From: Saprospiraceae bacterium
GTDB lineage: Bacteria > Bacteroidota > Bacteroidia > Chitinophagales > Saprospiraceae
Direction of reading: 5' to 3'
NCBI GenBank assembly: GCA_023299965.1
Contig: JALZVN010000178.1
Coordinates: forward strand, 1 to 11,896
Length of the DNA stretch: 11,896 bases
Positions within the stretch are counted from its first letter, which is position 1; every line of letters begins with the position of its first letter. Under the pieces are notes generated by a model. It did not search any database and was not told where the DNA came from. It was given only the letters and a program-made list of their open reading frames with translations. The position numbers were made by a program, and so were the translations under genes. Of this stretch, positions 1 to 9,000 are shown piece after piece.

Positions 1-3000
1 CAGCTCAAGAACTTAAGTTAACTGCTTCTGAGGGTGCTTGTTCTGTTACTCAATTCTGTGTAGCTGACGGTGGATCTCTTGATTTACAATACTGGGAAGG
101 TGCTGACAACGATGAGCACTCATATAGTGTAATTAATTCTAATGGTGTAGCTCTTGCTGAAGGACCTGGACCATCTACTAATGTTAATACTGTAAAAGCT
201 GATTGCAATATTGCATCATGCGATACGGAACTTGATTTAACTGTAAGAGTAACTTACGGAACAAACTCTGAATTCCTTTCTTGGGAGATTTATGATGGAT
301 TTGACAACGTTAACTGTCAAGGACCACAAGTATATGGTAACTTAGGAACTGCAGGTCTTCCTCCAGGATTCCAATTGGTAGAAACTGTTACTGTTGATGC
401 ATGTAATGAGTATACTGCTGTTTTATTTGACGGTGGAAACAATACTGGTAGCGGAGCTACTTTCGAATTGATAACTTCTGATATTGACTATGGTACTGAG
501 ATCGTTAATCCAATGGATGCATTCTTTGGTCAAAGCCAATTGCTTATCATCACAGGTGCTGACTTCGGTCCTACTGTAGGTGAAGCAAGAGTTTCATTTA
601 CTGTACCGTGTAAGCCAGCATGTGAAGATGCTTCTGATATTGCTGTTTTAGGTGACTGTTTCGCTGCTACTACTGTATTGCCTGTAGGAGTTGCAGAAAT
701 TTGTCCTGAATGCAACCACGGTTTAGGTTGTGCAATTACGGTTAGACATACTATCTTAACTGATGGTAATGCTGGTACTATTGCTTTCCAAGGTGCATTT
801 ATGTCTGTTGATGGATTAACTGAAGTTGACTATACTGCATTGAACGGATTCCAAATGTCTGCAGGATGTCACTCATATGTAACTGAATACCAATACTGTG
901 ATGGTTTAATAGTTAAGTGTACTGCTAACTATACTGTATATGTTGATCAGACTACAAACTTTGCTTGTAACGATAATGTAACTATTCCATTAGGTGTGCC
1001 AGATGGTAACCCATTGAACGGTGGATTTGCTCAAGCTCAAAATGATGATTTAGGAGAATGTGTAATCAGAGTAACTGCTGATTTATTAATCGAGGGTGGT
1101 GTTCCATCTACGCTTGCTTGTGAATTTTTCAACATCAACGATTTCTATGAAGTAATCATTCTTGATGAAAATGATCAACCATTAGTAACATTTAGTGATA
1201 GAGGTTTGCCATTAGATTCAAATGGTGCTGAAATAGCTCCAGGTTCAAATGTACAACCTGCTAACAACTTTGTTTCTTACAATGAAATTAAGGAAACATT
1301 GAAATATGTTGTTACTCACAAAATAACTGGTACTACTTGTTGGGGTGAATTAACAGTTGAAGATAAGAACGCGCCTATTATTTCAACGACTTCTTATGAT
1401 GTAAACTGTAATGATCCAAACGCAATGGATGAGTTTTACTCTGAAACATTAACTGTTGGTTCAAGTGCTGCTACTGAATTCCCTGCTAACATCCAAGGTG
1501 GTGACGGTGGAAACCCAGGTAGATCAAACACTTATATTCCTTTCACTGTTGATTGTGGAAGATTAGGAACTGCTATTACTAATATTAACCTTGTAGTTGA
1601 TATTACACATACTGACCCAGCTTCTGATCTTGGAATTGATTTCCATATTCCAACTGTATTGAACAATTCATTAGCTATGCCTTTCCCGAATGCAACTATC
1701 GCTATTCGTACACCAGGTGGAGTTAGTGCTGGAACAACAACATTTACTCCTGCTCCAAATGATACTCCTGCATTAGCAGCTTTATTAGGTGCAGACGCTA
1801 AGTTAATTCAGTCTGAAAAGAACGTTGATTTTATTTCTAACTCTTCAGGAGTTGGAGCTGGTGCTGAGCCACAAGGTTTTGGTAAGACATACTACATCAA
1901 TGTATATGATGACGAAGATGCTGCAGCTGCTGATCCATTTGGTGACGGTACTGTAAACAGTGCTTCTATCATACTTACTGTTGGATACCCATTCCCATAC
2001 GCTGCATTTGATTGTGCTTTGGATAATGTAGAATTGGTTTCTGAAATCGTTGAAGACGGATGTGATCTTCTTGCTGACTGGAACGGTGCTAGAATCGTGA
2101 GAGTATTTAGAGCAACTGATGCTTGTGGAAACGCAGCAAACGCTACTCAAATTGTAAATCTTAAGGCTCCAAGAATCGCTGATTTGACGTTGCCTACAGA
2201 AGATGTAACTATCGAGTGTGGAACAGAAACGTTTGATGCTAACGGTGCTATCGATCCTGCACAATCTGGAAGTCCAGTATTCTGTTGTGATGAAGTAACT
2301 GATGAAGATTTCTGTAAGCTTTCTATCTCTTTCGAAGACAACGTTCTTGAAAGCTGTGGAAACTCACTTAAGATCTTTAGAACTTGGTCTATTTTCAACT
2401 GGTGTAATCCTACTGCTCCTACGCAGTTGCAACAAATTATCGTTGTTGGAGATACTACTGCTCCTATGGTTAACGGAGGTACTACTATTACTGTAGATGC
2501 TAACGCTAACTGTGAAGGTGACTTAGCTCTTGATAACTTAGACATTACTGATGGTTGTTCTGCTGTAACTGCTGTTAGATTTGTATACCAGACAGGTTCT
2601 GTTTATTTAGGAACTGGTGCTGAGCAAATTATTGATTTATTAGCTGGTGAAATGGTAGAAGGACTTCCAATCGGAAGTACTACTGGTGTAATCATCGCTA
2701 CTGATGAATGTGGTAACACAAGTGAGACTGATGCTACTATAAACGTTGTTGATAACTCTAATCCTACTGCTATTTGTGATGATGGATTAATCATCTCTTT
2801 AAATGGTAATGGTGAAGCTAGAGTATTTGCTACTGATCTTGATGAAGGATCAAATGATAACTGTTCTGACGTAACTGTTGAAATTAGATCACTAGGTGCT
2901 TTAGGTGCTGGTTTTGGTGAGTTTGCTGATTTTGATTGTTCTGATTTAGGTACAGTAAGAGTTGAATTATTGGTAACTGATGCTGCAGGTAATACTAACC

Positions 3001-5444
3001 TTTGTTGGTCTGACCTATTGGTTGAAGATCCAATCGGACCTGCAATCGTTTGTAAGGATGATGTTACATTAACTTGTGATGAAGCTTTACACGCTGATGA
3101 TGTATTCTCTGCTCCAGATGCTACTGATAACTGTGGTTTCTCTATTGAGGCAGGTGATATCATTACGCAAGAACTTCCAAACTGTGGACAGATTTTAAGA
3201 CAATCTTGGACTGTTACTGATGGTTCTGATAAGACTAATGATGCTTCTTGTACTCAAACAGTAACTCTTGTTCACGTATCTGACTTTATTGTTCAGTTCC
3301 CAGCAGATCAAGAATTTGATAACTGTGAATTAGGTAATATCGCTGGTCCTATCGTTACAGAAGACGACTGTGAAAACATCGGAATCTCTGTAGAAGATAG
3401 AGTATTTGTACAGGTTGACGATGCTTGTTATAAGATCGAAAGAACTTATACTATCATAAACCACTGTATTGTTGAGAACCCATCTAACGGTGTGTTCACT
3501 GACCTTGGTACTCCGTTACCAATACCAAGAACATTTAGAGATGATGATGGATTCTTCCAGTATACTCAAATCATCAAAGTTCAAGATAACGTTGCACCAA
3601 CTGTTAACTTTACTGCTCCAGACCCATGTGATTTCACAGCTGGTTGTGAAGGTGAGTTAATTTTGACTGCTACAGGAGAAGACGATTGTGCTGATTTAGC
3701 TGATTTGAGTTTCTCTTACAAGATTGATGCTTTCTCTGACGGATCTATTGATATCGAAGGTGAAGGAGACGATGCTTCAGGAATTTACCCATACGGTGAT
3801 CACATCATCAAGTGGATCGTTACTGATGGTTGTGGAAACGTAACAGCTGAGGAATTCCCATTCTCTATCAGAGATTGCAAGAATCCTACTCCAATTGCTG
3901 ATGGTCTTAACACTGTAGTAATGAACGACGGTGGATGTGTAAACATCTCTGCTGCTCACTTACTTAAGAAGGCTGAAGATAACTGTACTGAAAGAACAGA
4001 CGAAGAGTGGTTAGCAAATGCAAGAATTAGAATCGAAGGTTCTGGTGCTGCTTTAGCTACTTCTATCGACGTTTGTTGTGGTGACGTAGTTAACGGAGGA
4101 GTTAACGTTGAAGTATGGGTAGAGGATGAAGCTGGAAACGCTGATTTCGTTCTTGTATTTGTTGAAGTACAGGATAACCTAGGATCTTGCCCAGATAATG
4201 GTCAAGGATCTAGTCTTGTACAAGGTACAACTGCTACTGAGTTTGGTAACGTGGTTGATGAGGTTGTTGTAAATGTAGACGGAGCTATCGTTATGACTGA
4301 CGCTAGTGGTGTTTACTCTACAAATGTTCCTGTTGATCAGATGAATAACATTACTCCTGAGAAGTTGGATGAGGTTACTGAAGGTATTTCTACTTTCGAT
4401 CTAGTATTAATGGCTAATCACGTATTACAGATTAATTCATTGACTACTCCTTACCAGCACATTGCTGCTGATGTAAATGCAGATGGTTCAATTGATATCT
4501 TTGATATGGTTGAATTGAGAGAGTTGATCTTATTCTCTATCACTGAATTCCCAAGTAATACTTCTTGGAGATTTGTTGATGCTGATTATACATTCTTGAA
4601 TCCTACTACTCCTTGGAATGAGGCATACCCACAGTACTTGGACGTAATGTCTGATGTGAATCGTGAAAACGAAGATTTCGTAGCTGTTAAGATCGGTGAT
4701 CTTGATGGTGATGCTAAAGATGCTTTGACAACTTTAACTGAGAGATCTTTCCCAACTACATTGGCAATGAACATTGATGATGTTGAATTGACAGCTGGTA
4801 ACACATACAAAGTTGACTTCAGAGCTTCTGATTTCAATGAGATCACTGGATACCAGTTCACAATGAACTTTGACCAAAATGCTGCTGACTTTATTTCAGT
4901 AGAGGCAGGCGCATTAAATGTAGACGAAAGCAACTTTGGATTTGCAATGCTTGATGAAGGATTTATTACTACTTCTTTCACTGAAATGGGTAGAAGCATA
5001 TCTGTAAATGATGATGAGGTATTATTCTCTATCAACATTGCAGCTAACGCTAATGCTACATTACACAACGTATTAAGCTTAACTAACCAATACACATTGG
5101 CTGAAGCTTATAACGCTGAAAGTGAAGTAAGTGATGTAAATCTAGTATTCAACAATGCTGGTTTAATTACTACTACAGGTGGTGATTTCGAATTGTTCCA
5201 GAACAAGCCAAACCCATTCAATGAAACTTCATTGATCGGATTTAACTTGCCTGAAGCAACTACTGCTACATTGAGAATTTACGATGTATCTGGTAAGAAC
5301 TTGAAAGTAATTACTATGGACGCTGCAAGAGGTTACAACCAGGTTAATATTAACCGTAACGAGCTTGGTGCTGCTGGAGTACTTTACTATCAGTTAGATA
5401 CTGATACTGATTCTGCTGTTAAGAAGATGATTATCTTAGAATAA
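1..5444 (+). CDS. Giant T9SS-secreted Ig-repeat surface protein with dockerin-like and cohesin-like modules, 5' end missing
   Basis: The frame is open from the first complete codon at base 3 to TAA at 5442-5444, giving 1813 visible residues; start and signal peptide lie upstream. Residue numbers count from base 3. Residues 78-201 form a beta-rich module with a SWEIYDG motif. CWGELTVEDK is at 446. Residues 500-664 resemble a P-domain or jelly roll (weak). From about 700 to 1390 run Ig/HYR-like repeats marked by TDACGN (705), TDECGN (900), TDAAGN (992) and TDGCGN (1274), rich in Cys probably paired as disulfides. A carboxypeptidase-regulatory-like segment (from about 1404) precedes a dockerin-like block: GISTFD (1461), a perfect EF-hand loop DVNADGSIDIFD (1490-1501), SWRFVD and KIGDLDGDA. 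A cohesin-like domain follows (about 1587-1721), then the T9SS type A sorting domain (1728-1813: QNKPNPFNE, IYDVSGK, KKMIILE). Likely exported by T9SS and surface-attached or released; adhesin or matrix role is inferred. Of 35 visible Arg codons, 32 are AGA. Confidence 0.93.
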   Translation, partial: AQELKLTASEGACSVTQFCVADGGSLDLQYWEGADNDEHSYSVINSNGVALAEGPGPSTNVNTVKADCNIASCDTELDLTVRVTYGTNSEFLSWEIYDGFDNVNCQGPQVYGNLGTAGLPPGFQLVETVTVDACNEYTAVLFDGGNNTGSGATFELITSDIDYGTEIVNPMDAFFGQSQLLIITGADFGPTVGEARVSFTVPCKPACEDASDIAVLGDCFAATTVLPVGVAEICPECNHGLGCAITVRHTILTDGNAGTIAFQGAFMSVDGLTEVDYTALNGFQMSAGCHSYVTEYQYCDGLIVKCTANYTVYVDQTTNFACNDNVTIPLGVPDGNPLNGGFAQAQNDDLGECVIRVTADLLIEGGVPSTLACEFFNINDFYEVIILDENDQPLVTFSDRGLPLDSNGAEIAPGSNVQPANNFVSYNEIKETLKYVVTHKITGTTCWGELTVEDKNAPIISTTSYDVNCNDPNAMDEFYSETLTVGSSAATEFPANIQGGDGGNPGRSNTYIPFTVDCGRLGTAITNINLVVDITHTDPASDLGIDFHIPTVLNNSLAMPFPNATIAIRTPGGVSAGTTTFTPAPNDTPALAALLGADAKLIQSEKNVDFISNSSGVGAGAEPQGFGKTYYINVYDDEDAAAADPFGDGTVNSASIILTVGYPFPYAAFDCALDNVELVSEIVEDGCDLLADWNGARIVRVFRATDACGNAANATQIVNLKAPRIADLTLPTEDVTIECGTETFDANGAIDPAQSGSPVFCCDEVTDEDFCKLSISFEDNVLESCGNSLKIFRTWSIFNWCNPTAPTQLQQIIVVGDTTAPMVNGGTTITVDANANCEGDLALDNLDITDGCSAVTAVRFVYQTGSVYLGTGAEQIIDLLAGEMVEGLPIGSTTGVIIATDECGNTSETDATINVVDNSNPTAICDDGLIISLNGNGEARVFATDLDEGSNDNCSDVTVEIRSLGALGAGFGEFADFDCSDLGTVRVELLVTDAAGNTNLCWSDLLVEDPIGPAIVCKDDVTLTCDEALHADDVFSAPDATDNCGFSIEAGDIITQELPNCGQILRQSWTVTDGSDKTNDASCTQTVTLVHVSDFIVQFPADQEFDNCELGNIAGPIVTEDDCENIGISVEDRVFVQVDDACYKIERTYTIINHCIVENPSNGVFTDLGTPLPIPRTFRDDDGFFQYTQIIKVQDNVAPTVNFTAPDPCDFTAGCEGELILTATGEDDCADLADLSFSYKIDAFSDGSIDIEGEGDDASGIYPYGDHIIKWIVTDGCGNVTAEEFPFSIRDCKNPTPIADGLNTVVMNDGGCVNISAAHLLKKAEDNCTERTDEEWLANARIRIEGSGAALATSIDVCCGDVVNGGVNVEVWVEDEAGNADFVLVFVEVQDNLGSCPDNGQGSSLVQGTTATEFGNVVDEVVVNVDGAIVMTDASGVYSTNVPVDQMNNITPEKLDEVTEGISTFDLVLMANHVLQINSLTTPYQHIAADVNADGSIDIFDMVELRELILFSITEFPSNTSWRFVDADYTFLNPTTPWNEAYPQYLDVMSDVNRENEDFVAVKIGDLDGDAKDALTTLTERSFPTTLAMNIDDVELTAGNTYKVDFRASDFNEITGYQFTMNFDQNAADFISVEAGALNVDESNFGFAMLDEGFITTSFTEMGRSISVNDDEVLFSINIAANANATLHNVLSLTNQYTLAEAYNAESEVSDVNLVFNNAGLITTTGGDFELFQNKPNPFNETSLIGFNLPEATTATLRIYDVSGKNLKVITMDAARGYNQVNINRNELGAAGVLYYQLDTDTDSAVKKMIILE

Positions 5445-5453
5445 TTATATAGG

Positions 5454-5488
5454 TAGTACGGAGTTTTACTCCGTACTATCCTTTTTTT
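5454..5488 (+). terminator. Rho-independent terminator 1 after the first giant gene
   Basis: A perfect 11-bp stem pairs 5454-5464 (TAGTACGGAGT) with 5468-5478 around a TTT loop. Two C and a run of seven T (5482-5488) follow. It begins 10 bases after the stop codon. Confidence 0.92.
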
Positions 5489-5509
5489 AAGCAGTTGAAA
5501 GACTCAATT

Positions 5510-5551
5510 AAAGAGCCTTTTTATCATTCATGATAAAAAGGCTCTTTTTTT
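5510..5551 (+). terminator. Rho-independent terminator 2, tandem backup
   Basis: A perfect 17-bp stem pairs 5510-5526 with 5531-5547 around a TTCA loop, with core AAGAGCC/GGCTCTT. The T-run continues to 5551. It lies 21 bases beyond the first terminator, so the upstream unit is closed twice. On the minus strand the tail after the stem is only TTTAATT, so bidirectional use is possible but weaker. Confidence 0.92.
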
Positions 5552-5640
5552 ATTTAGAGTACTTAAAGACGATTTATAGTCGTAGTGATTTCGTAATATA
5601 TGTTCGCTTGTCGATCTATTTACCGTAACCTATTAAACCC

Positions 5641-5660
5641 GCAATTTGATCACAAATCGC
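5641..5660. promoter_or_regulatory. Imperfect 20-bp dyad, possible operator
   Basis: GCAATTTG and CAAATCGC flank ATCA, giving two arms with a single mismatch (A5643 against C5658). The size and symmetry would suit a dimeric DNA-binding regulator. It is about 400 bases from the next start codon and has no promoter beside it, so function is speculative. Confidence 0.2.
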
Positions 5661-5730
5661 AACTTAAAAACATCATATATACCCTTATTAATATTCAAAT
5701 TATAGATAAATAATATATAATTATCCTGTT

Positions 5731-5765
5731 ATATGATGTCACAATTCATTATGTAATCATCATAT
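5731..5765. repeat. 8-bp inverted repeat with an extra arm copy upstream
   Basis: ATATGATG (5731-5738) is perfectly complementary to CATCATAT (5758-5765) across 19 bases. A further CATCATAT lies at 5670-5677, so the central arm could pair with either neighbour. The DNA is very AT-rich, so chance is a serious alternative. Confidence 0.3.
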
Positions 5766-5891
5766 TAAGGTTTGCTAAATATCACATCTTGTCGCCGAAC
5801 ACCAGAAGTATGATCGTATCCACGATTTTCTGGATTACCATTCTAAATTGAAATGGTTTTAAAGGCTTGAGACCCTTCTTGATAAAATTTA

Positions 5892-5996
5892 CCCTTTTAC
5901 GTATTTGAACTTTGTAGACCTCAATCGAGGTATGTCAATCGCATGCTAGCTTTTGTGCCGCATGGATTAATGATTTGCCCCCCTTTTATTCATTTG
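5892..5996 (+). promoter_or_regulatory. Two direct copies of CCCTTTTAnnnATTTG upstream of the second giant gene
   Basis: CCCTTTTA-CGT-ATTTG lies at 5892-5907 and CCCTTTTA-TTC-ATTTG at 5981-5996: 13 fixed positions identical, with the same internal spacing and orientation, 89 bases apart. The second copy ends 57 bases before the ATG. Its ATTTG end overlaps TTCATTTG, which differs by one base from the Bacteroidota -7 consensus. The CCCTTTTA half recurs at 11602-11609 ahead of the other candidate promoter. A regulator site or promoter part is inferred only. Confidence 0.3.
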
Positions 5997-6053
5997 GGTA
6001 ATGGATGTTCATTGCCCTTACTTTAAACATTTTATTAATCTAATTAATTTATT

Positions 6054-9000
6054 ATGATGTACACTAACGTTCACGGGCTACACAGATTAAATCTATTTTC
6101 TCTAAAATGCTCAAAAGCCTTTTGCGTAAAAGCAGTAATGATGTTGCAAATTATTTTTGCATCTTCATTCTTAAATGCGCAATGTGATTTTCCCACTTTT
6201 ACTCCTTCTTGCACGAACTTAGCAACACTAGAATCTGCTGAAGCGGATTTGACTAATTTAGTCTGTGATGGTTCTGCTTCTATGGCTATCGATGTATCTG
6301 CAGGTGGACTGTATAGAATCGTTGTGGCAGATGGAAATAACTATTCATTTTCTCTAGTACCATCAGGAAATAACACAGCAGATCCTATTTTTCCTGGTAC
6401 AATGAATCTATTTCACACTCAAGCTCAAACGGCTCCTGCTGCTGCTACCTCTGGACCAGTGGCAGCTTCTGCTGGAATGACTCCCACGACTTTGAGCTAC
6501 CTTGTTAATCCAAGTGAAGATAATGAGTTATTTCTAGCTGTTTTTGACAAATCTTGTGCTGGCAACTGGAAGGATTATACACTTACTATTACTTGTACTA
6601 CTTGCGCTATATCTACAGTTGCAAGGCAGCATATTGCGGCGAATCAAGCTGGATGCTTGTCCGCTGCAGCTACCTTTGCAGCACCCGTAGTTTCAGGACC
6701 TTGTGATAATGCTACCATGAGTATTTCAAATACCGGAGGTACAAATGCAACTTTAGTAAATGGTGTAGTTACACTACCAGAAGGGTTGGCTGCTAATATT
6801 TATACTATTGAATTTACAGTAAATAATTGTAGTAGTGCACCGCTTAGAAGTACAACAGATGTAGTAGTGGAGCCTAGCTCTAGTTGCCACGCAAGTAACA
6901 TAACTTTGAGTACACAGTGTACGACGCAAATATCACCCTCTGTAGTTTTGTCTAACCAATGTGCTGCAGATGATCAGTATACTGTGTTTATCGATGGCGT
7001 AATGGCTACCTCTGTGACAGCTGCTGGTACATATAATGTATCTGTAAATTATACACCTACCACGGCAGCAGGAGATCCAGATTTATCTAATCCATTTTAC
7101 AATAAAAATTTATGTTGGCAGACGGTGACGTTTGAAGATAAGACGGGACCTATGTGCAATTTAGCAACAGAAGATCTTGAGTATAATTTTGTTTGCGGTT
7201 TTGATGGAGTTACCGCTACTCCTACGTTTACGGATTGTTCAGGAACGATTACTCCTAGTGCAGTATTAGAGACTGTGATTGGAAACTTTGGTGAAATTAC
7301 TGGTATCACAAATGGAAATAATAACCTTTTAGATGATTTCGATCCAGTAACCAACACTTTGGAATTTATGGGAATGGATATTCCTGCTCCTACAGAAGCA
7401 GAAGCAGGTATTCTAAGTAATATGGTCAATATGTTTTCTTTAGAGCGTATCATAAAAAGGACATTCTCGGCAACAGATGGTGCTAACGTAGGTACATCTT
7501 GTGAACAGTTTATTTATATCTGGAGACCAACCATCATTAGAGAACCTAATGAGGCTAGGTTGACTTGTAATTCAGAAACCACTACAGTTGCTTTGGCAAG
7601 CTTTGATCCTCAACTAGTGCCTCATTATTTAAATCCTCTTTTTGATGGTATGAATGACACCAGTACAGATAATGATTTTCAGACTACAAATATAGCGGAG
7701 ATGGGTTTTAGCTCTACCTTAGTAGATGATAATGGCAATGCCCAATTCGTAAGCTTGATAGGAAGTGGTGATAGTGTTTGTAATTTTACTACAACTAATA
7801 CTGATGATCCTACTATCGATGCATGTGGAAGTACTACTACGTTTGTTAGAAGATATTCTGTATTGGATTGTTGTAGTGCAGCATTATTGTTAGATAATGT
7901 ATCTCAATTAGTTACTACAGTAGATAATATAGCACCTACTTTTTCTCCTAAATCAGCAGGGAGTCTTGGTACAATTACCAATCCTGAAGTAATAGAAATA
8001 TCATCTAGTGATGTGTGTACAGCTACTTTTGATTTCAATACCATTCGACCAACAGCTACTGATGTATGTAGCGAACCTGTTACTTACAATGTATCCTTCT
8101 TTGGTTTAGCATCTGATTTTTCAGGAGCAGGTACTTTTATCACAAGTGGTTTAAATCCTACTTTAGATAAAGGTAACTATAGAGCTGATCTTACGGCAAC
8201 AGATGCTTGTGGAAATATTTCTATAGTTTGCCCAGTATTTTTACAGGTAGACGATAATATTGTTCCTTCTGTTATTTGTAGGGATATTTCGGTTTCTGTA
8301 GATAGTAATGGTAATGCTTCAGTATGTGCAAGTATGCTTTCGTCAGCAAACGATAACTGCGGTATGATTACAAATCTGCAAGTGAAGAAAATGGGGGACC
8401 CTGCTGATGCGTTTGCGGATTGTGTCAATATCAACTGTTCAGACGCAACAGCAGACGCAAACGGCGATCAAGTTGTATTGCTTGAATATAGAGCTACAGA
8501 TGCTTGTGGAAACACAAATGTAATCGTGTGCCCAGCCATGATAGAAATCAGCGCAGCACCTAGGTTTACTTGTCCTCCGACAGTATCAGTAGAATGTGTC
8601 GATTTCAACCCCTTGTCTACAGATGATATTAATGGGGTAGGACCAACCATTGGTGGTCAATGTGGTCAAATGTTTACTACTAGCTTTACCGATGCAGCGA
8701 TGCAGCCTGGTGTATGTGCAGGTAGCGGAATAATTTTACGTACATATGATCTGGCATTGAATGGCAATACTATGGCAAGTTGCACACAGACCATAAATAT
8801 TACCAATACATCAGCTCCAGTATTTGGGATGATAACTTCTCCTATAAATGCTGAGTGTGATAATATTCCTAATGGGTCTGCTATTGTAGCTTCGAATGCT
8901 TGTCAAGAAGGTACACCAGCAACGGTTACGTTTACAGATGTAAGAACGGATGGATCGTGTACAGATGAATTTACAATCACTAGAACTTTTACCGCGACTG

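Larger units (their letters stand above)
5552..6053. other. Gene-free AT-rich intergenic region upstream of the second giant gene
   Basis: I see no convincing gene here on either strand. The region presumably carries the promoter and 5' leader of the gene at 6054. No exact Bacteroidota -7 box (TAnnTTTG) was found. Matches with one deviation include AAGGTTTG (5767), TTCATTTG (5989) and TAGCTTTTG (5947, one extra T), none with a well-spaced -33 element. There is no Shine-Dalgarno sequence before the ATG; the preceding bases are A/T only (TAATTAATTTATT), as is common in this phylum. The region also holds the dyads and repeated motif listed separately, plus a small hairpin ACCTC-AATC-GAGGT (5918-5931). 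Confidence 0.6.

Noticed and set aside
375..377. TTG as the start of the first giant protein
   Set aside because: The same frame is open back to base 3 with the same composition and plausible secreted-protein sequence, and there is no signal peptide after 375. The true start lies upstream of the window.
2603..3163. 186-residue minus-strand frame, and similar minus-strand frames at 1845-2264, 2147-2545, 4586-5095 and 7097-7453
   Set aside because: All lie antisense inside the two giant genes, which have clear domain content. The low-complexity Ser/Thr/Val-rich translations are what the reverse complement of Ig-repeat codons gives.
5989..5996. TTCATTTG as the promoter -7 box of the second giant gene
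   Set aside because: It differs from TAnnTTTG at one position and has no TTG-type -33 element at suitable spacing. Other one-off matches exist in the same spacer, so no promoter is called.
6183..6185. Cys44 of the second protein as a lipoprotein attachment site
   Set aside because: The residues before it are L-N-A-Q; Gln directly before Cys does not fit a lipobox, whereas Ala|Gln fits signal peptidase I cleavage. A T9SS sorting domain also argues against a lipoprotein.
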